Shown piece after piece: positions 17,693 to 24,068 of a stretch of DNA of 50,768 nt (position 1 is the first letter of the stretch; the number at the start of each line of letters is the position of its first letter). Below the pieces are notes generated by a model, which worked only from the letters and a program-made list of their open reading frames with translations, had not been told where the DNA came from and ran no database searches. Source of the stretch: an uncultured bacterium (lineage in GTDB: Bacteria; Elusimicrobiota; Elusimicrobia; Elusimicrobiales; Elusimicrobiaceae); the NCBI GenBank assembly GCA_949298795.1, contig CASFXV010000008.1, positions 1-50,768 of the forward strand. The letters are read 5' to 3'. A program made the position numbers and the translations under genes.

Positions 17693-19021
17693 TTATAACA
17701 CCCCATAATCACTGCGGGCAAATTCCGCCCCCGTGGCGGAGCGGGGCCGCACAGGAAAAGCAAACGTAAGGGCCAGTGCGTCCCCCAAATCCGGCGATCG
17801 TCCGCAACGCTCTTTTATTTTCTCTTTGCTTTCCAAACGCATTTTGCCGGAAGAGTCAAAATCATATTGCGGGGCGCACAAATCCGCTTTTAAAGCAGGG
17901 TCTTTGGGCAGTGCCCCGCCGCTTTGCAGCCACTGGGCCATTTTCCCCCAAATTTCCGCCCGTTTATTGGCGTAACGCCCCGCCTGCAAAGGAGTGGAGC
18001 CAAAAGGAACTTCCGTCACTAAAAAGCCCAGCTGACGCAGACGGTCTATCACCCCGCTTCCGCAGCCGGCGTCTATAAATACGGCGTCAGGGCGGAAAGA
18101 TTCTATGGTCTGCGCCACACGGGCCGCCAAGGCCATATTGTCTATGTGACAAAACACCTGCGGCTCAAACGCCTGCAACCCCTGGCGGCAAAAAATAACG
18201 CTGCGGTCGTCCCCAAAGCGGGCCGGGTCCACCCCCACTATGCGCGGGGCGCCCGCCAGCTGGGAGGCGCCATACCCCCGCGCCTGCGCCTGCAAAACCA
18301 AATCCACCGGTATCAGCACATTATCCGCCGAGGCTGAAAAATCACACAAATACTCCTGCCGGAAAATATTGGCGGGCGTACTTTGGCGGATGTTTTCCAA
18401 TTCTTCTTTGGAAATCACACCCGTCTCATCAGCGGGGTATATGCCGCACCACCACTCACTTGGGCAAAGGCTGGCTTGTTTTTGCGCAAAAAGAAATAAA
18501 TCATAAAACGCGTTTTGCCCTTTGGGCGTACCGGTAAACACCGCCCAACCCGTGCGGGAAAGAAGCATCGGGCGGATAATTTCCTCAAACAAACCGGGTT
18601 TGATTTGGGCGTACTCGTCCAAGGCAACGCCGTCCGCGTACGTGCCGCGCAAAGCGTCCGGGTTATCAGCTCCGGCCACCCAAATTTTAGCGCCCGTGGG
18701 CAAAGAAACACACAGTTCCGCCTCGTTTAACTTTACGCCGGGCAACGGGGCCGTGTAGCGTTTAAAATAATCCCAGGCAATCAGTTTGGCCTGTTTTAAA
18801 AACGGCGCCACATAAAAATAACGGGCGTTAGGAAGCGGGTTAACCAATGCGCTTTTTAGCATATGGTTTACCGTACACACCGTTTTGCCCATTTGCCGGT
18901 GGGTAACCAACACGCAAAAACGGTGGGTTTCCAAATAGGGGTGGATTTGCGTTTGCGGATAACGCGGGGTATACGGTATCACCGCCTGGAACCCTTTGGC
19001 AGGCAATCGCACGCGGGGCAT
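17693..19021 (-). CDS. Phage terminase large subunit (442 aa)
   Basis: The ATPase Walker A-like motif HRQMGKT lies near residues 41-47 and a Walker B-like GVALDEYAQ near 130-140. The C-terminal RNase H-like nuclease shows its acidic residues in VGVDPARFGDDRS, FIDAGCGSGV and DLGDALALTF. The protein packages DNA into the procapsid through the portal. The ATG at 19021 overlaps the terS stop as TAATG and is preferred over a GTG at 19033. The length is normal for a compact podophage terminase. The gene ends just before the regulatory region of the cargo cassette. Confidence 0.9.
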   Translation of the reverse strand: MPRVRLPAKGFQAVIPYTPRYPQTQIHPYLETHRFCVLVTHRQMGKTVCTVNHMLKSALVNPLPNARYFYVAPFLKQAKLIAWDYFKRYTAPLPGVKLNEAELCVSLPTGAKIWVAGADNPDALRGTYADGVALDEYAQIKPGLFEEIIRPMLLSRTGWAVFTGTPKGQNAFYDLFLFAQKQASLCPSEWWCGIYPADETGVISKEELENIRQSTPANIFRQEYLCDFSASADNVLIPVDLVLQAQARGYGASQLAGAPRIVGVDPARFGDDRSVIFCRQGLQAFEPQVFCHIDNMALAARVAQTIESFRPDAVFIDAGCGSGVIDRLRQLGFLVTEVPFGSTPLQAGRYANKRAEIWGKMAQWLQSGGALPKDPALKADLCAPQYDFDSSGKMRLESKEKIKERCGRSPDLGDALALTFAFPVRPRSATGAEFARSDYGVL

Positions 19022-19452
19022 TATTTTTCCCACCGTACCACTAAAGCCTGGGGCTGGGCGGAAGCATCGTCTTTACCGTCTTTCCAACCCAGCAAGTTTT
19101 TGGCCGTAAACACCGCAAAAGAGGCCGAATAGTTACCCCGCAGGCTGTTTTGAATCAGAATATCGCTTTGTAAATCGCGCGCTTTATCGGCCGCTTGGGC
19201 AAAAGCGGGGTATTTTTCTTCCCATTTTTTTAACATGTGGCGGGTAGTGCCCAAGGTTTTGGCAAACGCTTCAAAGGTGGGCAGTTCGCAGGCGGTTTCT
19301 AAAAGAGAAACGGTACCGTCTTTTTTTTGGACTTCGGTAATTTTAAAAGGCGCAATATCAAAAAAAGCCAATAAGCGGGAGGGATACTCCTCGTTATACG
19401 CCACACAGGAAGATGTTTTTTTACGTGTTTTTACAGTTTTGGAAACAGTCAT
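19021..19452 (-). CDS. Phage terminase small subunit-like protein (143 aa)
   Basis: A basic N-terminus (SKTVKTRKKTSS) precedes a helical domain with FEAFAKTLGTTRHMLKKWEEKYPAFAQA. This reads as a helix-turn-helix-like DNA-recognition unit of terminase small subunits (terminase_2/“yfbR-like” wording is avoided here; the family was not searched). The C-terminus (SFAVFTAKNLLGWKDGKDD) is a common ending of such proteins. The start at 19452 is preferred to the longer frame at 19506. It is the first gene of the virion operon and overlaps terL. A consensus promoter with an inverted-repeat operator lies about 70-135 bp upstream. Confidence 0.78.
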   Translation of the reverse strand: MTVSKTVKTRKKTSSCVAYNEEYPSRLLAFFDIAPFKITEVQKKDGTVSLLETACELPTFEAFAKTLGTTRHMLKKWEEKYPAFAQAADKARDLQSDILIQNSLRGNYSASFAVFTAKNLLGWKDGKDDASAQPQALVVRWEK

Positions 19453-19520
19453 AGGAAACCCCGGAAATGAATAAACTTTAAAAATAAGCCGACCGGAAAT
19501 TTCCAAAAAGAAAAGAAAAA

Positions 19521-19586
19521 ACTTACAAACGCATTTGCATTTGTAAGTTATATATTTATTATATCAAAAAAAATAATTTTTGTCAA
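19521..19586 (-). promoter_or_regulatory. Consensus promoter and operator-like inverted repeat for the virion operon
   Basis: On the minus strand TTGACA (19586-19581) and TATAAT (19563-19558) are separated by exactly 17 bp, a perfect sigma-70-type promoter. Just after the expected start site comes a perfect 9-bp inverted repeat, ACTTACAAA (19521-19529) with TTTGTAAGT (19540-19548). The position suits a repressor operator. The half-site differs by one base from the ACTAACAAA repeats beside the repressor gene at 22844. A role as an mRNA 5' hairpin is also possible. Confidence 0.8.
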
Positions 19587-19589
19587 ATA

Positions 19590-19760
19590 TTATTTAATTA
19601 TACCGTTGGCAGAGTTGGTAATGGAACGACTTTTTTCCACCGCTTTGGTATATTCCGGCAAGGCAATGCCAGCCAATATGCCAATAATCAGCCCTACTGC
19701 CGACAACTCCATTAAACTAAACCCGGCAGAAACGCATATAAACGCGCTTATTAAACGCCC
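19590..19760 (-). pseudogene. Truncated type IV pilin-like remnant
   Basis: The minus-strand frame ending at the TAA at 19590 reads GFSLMELSAVGLIIGILAG followed by IALPEYTKAVEKSRS. This is the prepilin cleavage region (Gly before Phe, Glu at +5) and hydrophobic helix of a pilin. It stops about 45 residues after the cleavage site, so the globular domain is missing. Upstream, the frame has no ATG, GTG or TTG before a stop. It is best read as the broken 5' part of a pilin gene, next to the intact pilin at 19918 and at the edge of the prophage. Confidence 0.7.
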
Positions 19761-19789
19761 GAAACGGCCTTTACAGAGATTTTTTATAA

Positions 19790-19826
19790 TTTGTCTAAAT
19801 TTTGTTTATAGCAAAATTTAGACAAA
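19790..19826. repeat. Perfect 15-bp inverted repeat with a 7-nt spacer
   Basis: TTTGTCTAAATTTTG (19790-19804) and its exact complement (19812-19826) flank TTTATAG. There is no U-tract, so it is not a typical terminator. It lies between the pilin remnant and the intact pilin, close to the prophage edge. A recombinase site, operator or remnant of a mobile element are all possible. Confidence 0.7.
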
Positions 19827-19860
19827 AAACAAATCAAGCAGGGTCTAATAAAGCCAGCCA

Positions 19861-19889
19861 ACAAAAACGCCGCGCATTTGCGCAGCGTT
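19861..19889 (-). terminator. Rho-independent terminator after the 168-aa pilin
   Basis: On the minus strand the stem AACGCTGCGC/GCGCGGCGTT (one mismatch, 4-nt loop) is followed by TTTTTGT, about 30 bp after the pilin stop. Confidence 0.75.
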
Positions 19890-19917
19890 TATAAAACAAG
19901 AAAAAAGCACTACTTAA

Positions 19918-20424
19918 TTATTGGATAATATGGCGCACCCACTCATCATTAGCTGTAATTTCCGCAGGACCAAAACTCTTACAAAAGGCTACAGCCTGGG
20001 GGTTCGCTTTCAATGCCGCACAATAAATTTTACCGGCAGAATCGGAAAATGAGCGTTTATCCATACTAAAAATAATGTTGTAAGCAAAAGGGCCGTTTTT
20101 ACGAACTATTTCAAATTTTTGATCCTTCACCAAACTACCAAAGATGCAAGTAAAATCTTTAGGACAAGCTGAAAAATCCAAATCCAATGAGTCTTTATCC
20201 GTGGTATATTCCCCATTTGCCAAATAATACGCATTTTCAGCCGTCATCACCGCTCGCCCAAAAGCCAATGCGGCACCCACGCGGCTTTTTTCTACCGCTT
20301 TAGTGTATTGAGGCAAAGCCACGCTGGCTAAAATACCAATAATAAGAACCACCACCAACAGCTCTATCAATGTAAAACCCGTTGAAGAATTCTTTCCAAA
20401 CCAGCTTGTATAAAAATTGTTCAT
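19918..20424 (-). CDS. Type IV pilin-like / pseudopilin protein (168 aa)
   Basis: After a 16-residue leader come the prepilin peptidase site and N-terminal helix GFTLIELLVVVLIIGILASV, with the conserved Glu at +5, then ALPQYTKAVEKSR. The C-terminal domain contains four cysteines able to form disulfides (in SACPKDFTC, IYCAAL and FCKSF). The ATG at 20424 is preceded by AAGGAG at good spacing. A terminator follows. Such pilins or pseudopilins are processed by PilD-type peptidase and assembled on the cell surface; no assembly genes lie nearby, so it is a stand-alone copy. Confidence 0.88.
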   Translation of the reverse strand: MNNFYTSWFGKNSSTGFTLIELLVVVLIIGILASVALPQYTKAVEKSRVGAALAFGRAVMTAENAYYLANGEYTTDKDSLDLDFSACPKDFTCIFGSLVKDQKFEIVRKNGPFAYNIIFSMDKRSFSDSAGKIYCAALKANPQAVAFCKSFGPAEITANDEWVRHIIQ

Positions 20425-20558
20425 CAATTCGCTCCTTTCTATCTATAATATGGATAAAATATACAAAAAAAAACCATATCAACAAGGTCATCTCTTTCTT
20501 GATTTCTAAAGGGCGGTATTCGCCGCACAATCAGAGAAAACAAAACACATCTAAATTT

Positions 20559-20855
20559 TCAGCCTCTCTCATTTGACAATAATAAAAAGGCCCGGTTTCG
20601 TGCGCAAGGCCCTAAACGCCGGGCCTCTTGCTCAAAAATCCGGTTAAATGCGCTGTATTCTTCCCGTGTCTGGCAAGCGTCCGTTGGTAAGAAAAGAGCG
20701 TTCTGCCGCTTAAAAAACCGGTTATACACTTCCAGCAATCGTTTAAGCGGGGCGTCTTGAGACAAACAAAACAATCCCCCCTTTTTTTGGCACAGCTGCG
20801 CCCCCACAAAATCTGCCCGGGCATACAGAATATTTTCAAAATCTATTCTATCCAC
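20559..20855 (-). CDS. Unknown small protein (about 98 aa)
   Basis: A GTG at 20855 with AAGGCGG 8 bp upstream gives the best start; the frame is open further to 20939, but that part runs through a terminator hairpin. The product is basic and aromatic-rich, with RADFVGAQLCQKKGG, a RLLEVYNRFFKRQN helix and three cysteines. No family is recognised. It sits between the permease terminator and the pilin with no obvious promoter. It could be a real orphan gene, a phage leftover or a chance frame. Confidence 0.4.
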   Translation of the reverse strand: MDRIDFENILYARADFVGAQLCQKKGGLFCLSQDAPLKRLLEVYNRFFKRQNALFLPTDACQTREEYSAFNRIFEQEARRLGPCARNRAFLLLSNERG

Positions 20856-20900
20856 AGCACACCGCCTTTTGCACACAACTAAACAATAAAAAAGGAAATA

Positions 20901-20925
20901 AAAAAGGGCCCGGCCGGGCCCTTTT
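20901..20925 (-). terminator. Rho-independent terminator after the YfcC-type permease
   Basis: The perfect palindrome GGGCCCGGCCGGGCCC (20906-20921), extended by A/T pairs, is followed on the minus strand by TTTTTTATTT, about 20 bp past the permease stop. Confidence 0.85.
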
Positions 20926-20943
20926 GGAAAGATTATCAACTAA

Positions 20944-22335
20944 TTAGTGCCAGCCAAATAAAAACGGCGGTATTAAAAGCAACATGGAAAGCACGGCTAA
21001 TACAATTTGCAGCGGCACATTCCATTTGGCCCATTTCAGCCACGGGATTCCCGCCATACCTATTGCCGCCATAGTAACGGGGGCGGTAGGGATAATGGCA
21101 TTGGTCCAGCCTTCGCCAAATTGGTAAGCCAAAATGGCAATTTGCGGGTTTACGCCAATGATGTCCGCCAGCGGAATCATGACCGGCATGGTCAAAACCG
21201 CCTGGCCGGAACCGGACGCCACAAAAAAGTTAATAAACGAGTGCGCCCAAAACATCCCTTCCGCCGCCATCAGCGGGTTCATATGTCCGATGCACTGGGC
21301 AATGCCGTACAGCACCGTGTCCAAAATGCGTCCGTCCGCCGCTATCACCACAATCGCCCGCGCCAAAGCCAACATAATGGAAACGCTTACCATGCTGCGC
21401 GCGCCGTCTATTACCGCGTCCGTGGTTTGGTTCAGGCTCAGTTTACCTACCACCGCGCATACCAAACCCACACCTAAAAACAGACCGGATATTTCTATAA
21501 TGTACCAGTGGTACAGGGCCACCCCCGCCACCAGCCAAACCATACCGGCTGCAAAAATAAACATAATCAGCAAATGCCGCCAGGTAAACTTGGGCTTTTC
21601 CAATACGTTTAAATGCAAACTTTTGCGTTTTTGCTGGTCAATATCGTAGGTAATACTCTTTTTGGGGTTTTTGCGCACGCGTTCCCCATACCAAGTAACA
21701 AAAGCAATTACCACCGCCGTACAAATCCCCCAGACCAACACACGGTACCCCATGCCGGAATATAATGGCAGCTGCGCTATCCCCTGGGAAATACCCACCG
21801 TAAACGGGTTCATAAAGGCCGAGCCAAACCCCACCCACGCACCTAAAAAGGGAATGCTTACCCCCACCGCCGTATCATATCCCAAAGACAACGCCAGCGG
21901 AATAAACAGGGGAATGAAAATAAGGGTTTCCTCTTCCATACCAAAAACCGCCCCGCCCAAGGAAAACAACAACATGCTGGCGGGAATAAAGAATTTTTTT
22001 AAACGGTCTTTTTTGGAAAAAAGATAGCTGGTTCCCAAAATAACGGCATTTACCGTGCCGGTACGCTCAATAATGGTAAAAATGGCCCCGGTGATGAAAA
22101 TAAAGATAATAATCTCTGAACAATCGCCAAAGCCCTTGGCGGGAGCCGTTAACAGCGCGCCGATGCCTTGGGGAGCCGGGTCCACCCGGTGGTAAGAACC
22201 GGCTACCGTATAGGTGCGTCCGTCTTTTTGTACGGTGTCATACTGGCCGGCGGGAAGAATATACGTTAAAGCGGCCACTATAATCATAATAGAGAAAATA
22301 AGGCCGTAAATATTGATAGAAAAACCTTTCTGCAT
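20944..22335 (-). CDS. YfcC-family membrane permease (463 aa)
   Basis: About 11-12 membrane segments, a start MQKGFSINIYGLIFSI, the early ILPAGQYD motif and the central GMEEETLIFIPLFIPLAL segment identify the YfcC branch of the C4-dicarboxylate/basic-amino-acid carrier group. The C-terminal half has SFINFFVASGSGQAVLTMP and GWTNAIIPTAP, typical re-entrant substrate and ion-site loops of this superfamily. Family members are proposed to carry dicarboxylates, amino acids or small peptides; the substrate here is unknown. It is monocistronic, with its own terminator, and lies between the prophage virion operon and the repressor. Confidence 0.85.
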   Translation of the reverse strand: MQKGFSINIYGLIFSIMIIVAALTYILPAGQYDTVQKDGRTYTVAGSYHRVDPAPQGIGALLTAPAKGFGDCSEIIIFIFITGAIFTIIERTGTVNAVILGTSYLFSKKDRLKKFFIPASMLLFSLGGAVFGMEEETLIFIPLFIPLALSLGYDTAVGVSIPFLGAWVGFGSAFMNPFTVGISQGIAQLPLYSGMGYRVLVWGICTAVVIAFVTWYGERVRKNPKKSITYDIDQQKRKSLHLNVLEKPKFTWRHLLIMFIFAAGMVWLVAGVALYHWYIIEISGLFLGVGLVCAVVGKLSLNQTTDAVIDGARSMVSVSIMLALARAIVVIAADGRILDTVLYGIAQCIGHMNPLMAAEGMFWAHSFINFFVASGSGQAVLTMPVMIPLADIIGVNPQIAILAYQFGEGWTNAIIPTAPVTMAAIGMAGIPWLKWAKWNVPLQIVLAVLSMLLLIPPFLFGWH

Positions 22336-22385
22336 TTATATATTATAGTTTATTTCCGTCCTTCCCCTCTATACAAAGGCAAGTT

Positions 22386-22586
22386 TTACCATTTTTTTAA
22401 ATCATGCCATATCCCCCTAATACATATCCCCAACAGCAAAATACATATGATTCTGCAGCCGTACATCATAAATATTCCCCATAATAAAAAGTCAGTAAAG
22501 TTATACCAGCCGAACAGCCCGGTTTGCCCGTATAAGGTGGGTCCGTCTTTACAAACTAATATAACTTTACTAACAAAATCACTCAT
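22386..22586 (-). CDS. Small membrane protein (66 aa), possibly early prophage gene
   Basis: Two hydrophobic segments (about residues 27-45 and 46-60) and a short aromatic N-terminal part are visible. No ribosome-binding site is clear before the ATG at 22586. It lies downstream of the minus-strand promoter at 22774-22803, which diverges from the repressor gene, so it occupies the place of an early lytic gene such as cro, although it has no helix-turn-helix. It may equally be a non-coding leader region before the permease. Confidence 0.4.
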   Translation of the reverse strand: MSDFVSKVILVCKDGPTLYGQTGLFGWYNFTDFLLWGIFMMYGCRIICILLLGICIRGIWHDLKKW

Positions 22587-22599
22587 TTTTTGCTATAAT
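22569..22599 (+). promoter_or_regulatory. Extended -10 promoter with a repressor half-site, toward the repressor gene
   Basis: TGCTATAAT (22591-22599) is a consensus extended -10 on the plus strand. The 9-mer ACTAACAAA (22569-22577) sits in the -35 zone, where a bound protein would affect polymerase. The transcript would start near 22606, run through the structured region and could reach the repressor ATG at 22844. Confidence 0.6.
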
Positions 22600-22604
22600 A
22601 ATAG

Positions 22605-22772
22605 TAAGTACCATTCGGGTGAATGCGTATTACTGCAGTTATTAAGCCTGCACGCCGCCAGGCCGCGGCGCCGGTTCTAAAGCAGAACCGCTTAATAAAC
22701 TAGGTAGGTAAATGAGTGAAAAATGCGGGGGAGGCTCCCCGCCTGTTAAGAAGTCGCCCTCTTAACATTTGT
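22605..22772 (+). ncRNA. Candidate structured RNA or long leader of the repressor mRNA
   Basis: Downstream of the promoter at 22591 the plus strand can form a CATTC/GAATG hairpin. Next comes a long stem AGTTATTAAGC with GCTTAATAAACT (one bulged A), which encloses two hairpins (CGCCGC/GCGGCG and GGTTCT/AGAACC). Then follow a GCGGGG/CCCCGC hairpin and a terminal TGTTAAGA/TCTTAACA hairpin followed by TTTGTT. Five nested perfect stems in 165 nt are unlikely by chance, and no good reading frame covers them. The last hairpin may be a weak terminator. The opposite strand can fold alike, and a minus-strand promoter also points into it, so the strand is not certain. No known RNA family is recognised. 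Confidence 0.5.
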
Positions 22773-22803
22773 TAGTATAGTAAATTTTGTTAGTATTTGT
22801 CAA
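22768..22803 (-). promoter_or_regulatory. Divergent minus-strand promoter with two repressor half-sites
   Basis: On the minus strand TTGACA (22803-22798) and TATACT (22779-22774) are 18 bp apart. Two exact ACTAACAAA copies (minus strand; 22786-22794 and 22768-22776) lie in the spacer and over the -10, 18 bp apart. This looks like an operator region through which the adjacent repressor blocks an early promoter. Confidence 0.65.
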
Positions 22804-22843
22804 GCTTTTTATTGCCGCAACAGAAAATTTTTTAGGAGGGGCC

Positions 22844-23515
22844 ATGAACCAATTTGAAAAACAACTCGAAAAATGGAACAACGGCGTTTTACGCGGCGCC
22901 CAGGCTAAATTGGCCCGGATATTAAAAGTATCCACCGCCACCGTGGCTTTATGGACCACCGGCAAAAGAAACCCCTCTAAAGGATATATAGAGCAAATGG
23001 CGGGGCTTTTTCAAATAGCGCCACAAACCTTGCGCAAATTGTTACAAATGCCGGCTGCGCCTATTGCTTACCCGGAAGCGGCTATCACGCAAAGCCATAC
23101 GCTGCGCGAAAACGCCGATGAAGGGCTGTATCTTCCCCGCCCGGCGCTATCCGCCCAAAGCAATAGCATTGCTATCCCGTTACTGGGGGTGATTCCCTCC
23201 GGCAATACCCTCTACGAGGACGGCGACGTGCTGGAATGGTGGACATTGCCCCGTCAACGTACGCAAGGGGCCAAATTTTTATTTAAACTGCCGGGCACCC
23301 GCCAAATAGCGGCTATAAAACCAGGGGAAAGAGCGGCTTTTACCCAATGTGTTGTTTTACTTAAAAATGGCGCTTACGCCTTGGCAAATGTTTCCGCCAA
23401 TGGGGAATTGCAGCCCTGGCCAAACGCCGCCAATGAGCCGTTGACGGAAGTAGAAAAAGTAATCGGTTCCGCCGTGTTTGTTATTACGGAAAATCAACCG
23501 GCAGATAACTATTGA
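22844..23515 (+). CDS. CI/LexA-like transcriptional repressor without self-cleavage residues (223 aa)
   Basis: The ATG at 22844 has AGGAGG 6 bp upstream. Residues of about 16-60 form a helix-turn-helix (LARILKVSTATVALWTTGKR). The C-terminal half resembles the S24/LexA domain (IPLLGVIPSGN, then FLFKLPGTRQIAAIKPGERA). In cleavable relatives the segment reads GDSMxPxIxPGD; here the Ser is replaced (GTRQ), and the later catalytic Lys of the TVK-type strand is also absent (ALANVS). The protein should therefore bind DNA but not be inactivated by autoproteolysis. Nearby ACTAACAAA repeats are its probable operators. It likely maintains lysogeny of the neighbouring prophage. Confidence 0.78.
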   Translation: MNQFEKQLEKWNNGVLRGAQAKLARILKVSTATVALWTTGKRNPSKGYIEQMAGLFQIAPQTLRKLLQMPAAPIAYPEAAITQSHTLRENADEGLYLPRPALSAQSNSIAIPLLGVIPSGNTLYEDGDVLEWWTLPRQRTQGAKFLFKLPGTRQIAAIKPGERAAFTQCVVLLKNGAYALANVSANGELQPWPNAANEPLTEVEKVIGSAVFVITENQPADNY

Positions 23516-23539
23516 TTTTAGCCGCAAATCCATTATACT
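23512..23539 (+). promoter_or_regulatory. Sigma-70-type promoter overlapping the repressor stop codon
   Basis: TTGATT (23512-23517) and TATACT (23534-23539) are 16 bp apart, one of the better promoters in the window. No coding gene follows for 500 bp, so it probably drives a non-coding RNA starting near 23546. Confidence 0.65.
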
Positions 23540-23545
23540 ATCAGT

Positions 23546-23966
23546 AATCCCAAGATGTATATGGGGTACAGGTATTTGACAGAAAACAGCACGTAAACCC
23601 AGCTGTGCCGTATGATGTATGGCGGGATACGTGCAACTATTTGAAGTTCTGCCCTGCGGCGGTTTTGTGAAGAACAATCCGGCTTGGCGGGATTTCAAAA
23701 TAGAAAAAAGAGTTCTTTTAAGGCAGTGGCGGCATGGCGGTCTTGTTCTAGGTGCCGGTATCCGTGGCACAAGCTTTGGGCCTACCTTCTGAGGAGGGCG
23801 GGAGCCCCCAAAGATATGGGACGGGGCATCGGACAAGGGGTTGTGGTCCGTCCGCTTAAATCCTCTTCACTGGCAAACCTGACCAGATCTTTATGTCTTT
23901 GGGAAAGAGAGAAAAAATGGAACAGTCGACTAATTGAACCCCCGCGTTGGATAAACGCGGGGGTTC
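23546..23966 (+). ncRNA. Candidate non-coding RNA of about 420 nt
   Basis: The stretch starts at a good promoter and ends in a perfect 13-bp hairpin (23936-23948 with 23954-23966, 5-nt loop). Internal stems include GCACGTA/TACGTGC enclosing a GCC...GGC hairpin, GTTCT/AGAAC, AATCC/GGATT, AAAAGA/TCTTTT, GTGCC/GGCAC, CTTTGGG/CCCAAAG, CGGAC/GTCCG and a long-range CAGTG/CACTG pair (23724 with 23868). Reading frames are short or carry no family signal. Size suggests RNase P RNA, tmRNA or a large phage RNA. However, the universal GAGGAAAGUCC of RNase P RNA, the tag and CCA end of tmRNA, and the GGAAGGAAGCAG of SRP RNA were not found. The final hairpin lacks a good U-tract, so the 3' end is uncertain. 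Confidence 0.55.
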
Positions 23967-23991
23967 TCTGTATTGGGGGGCCTACAAAAAT

Positions 23992-24010
23992 TGTAGGTCC
24001 AAAGACCCTT
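23992..24010 (+). promoter_or_regulatory. AGGTC-type regulatory element before the 24069 secreted-protein gene
   Basis: TGTAGGTCCAAAGACCCTT matches the element at 17650, 48515 and 49736. Its first half also pairs with an upstream arm (CCTACAA, 23981-23987, with TTGTAGG, 23991-23997). A TATCAT box at 24032 could be the -10. The ATG is 58 bp further on. Confidence 0.6.
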
Positions 24011-24068
24011 TCCCTTTGTGTTTTTTATTTCTATCATTTTAAGTAATTACACAAGGAGAACAAACTAT

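Noticed and set aside
22605..22772. Cyclic di-AMP (ydaO-type) riboswitch
   Set aside because: Fragments such as CCGCTTAAT, GCGGGGG and GGGTGAA recall that family, but the order is wrong and the remaining core is missing.
23546..23966. RNase P RNA, tmRNA or SRP RNA
   Set aside because: The size fits the first two, but GAGGAAAGUCC, a tag-peptide frame with a CCA-type 3' end, and GGAAGGAAGCAG were all absent.
23684..24046. 120-aa plus-strand reading frame
   Set aside because: It crosses the structured RNA candidate, its 3' hairpin and the regulatory element, has no ribosome-binding site and an odd Arg/Trp/Cys-rich composition.
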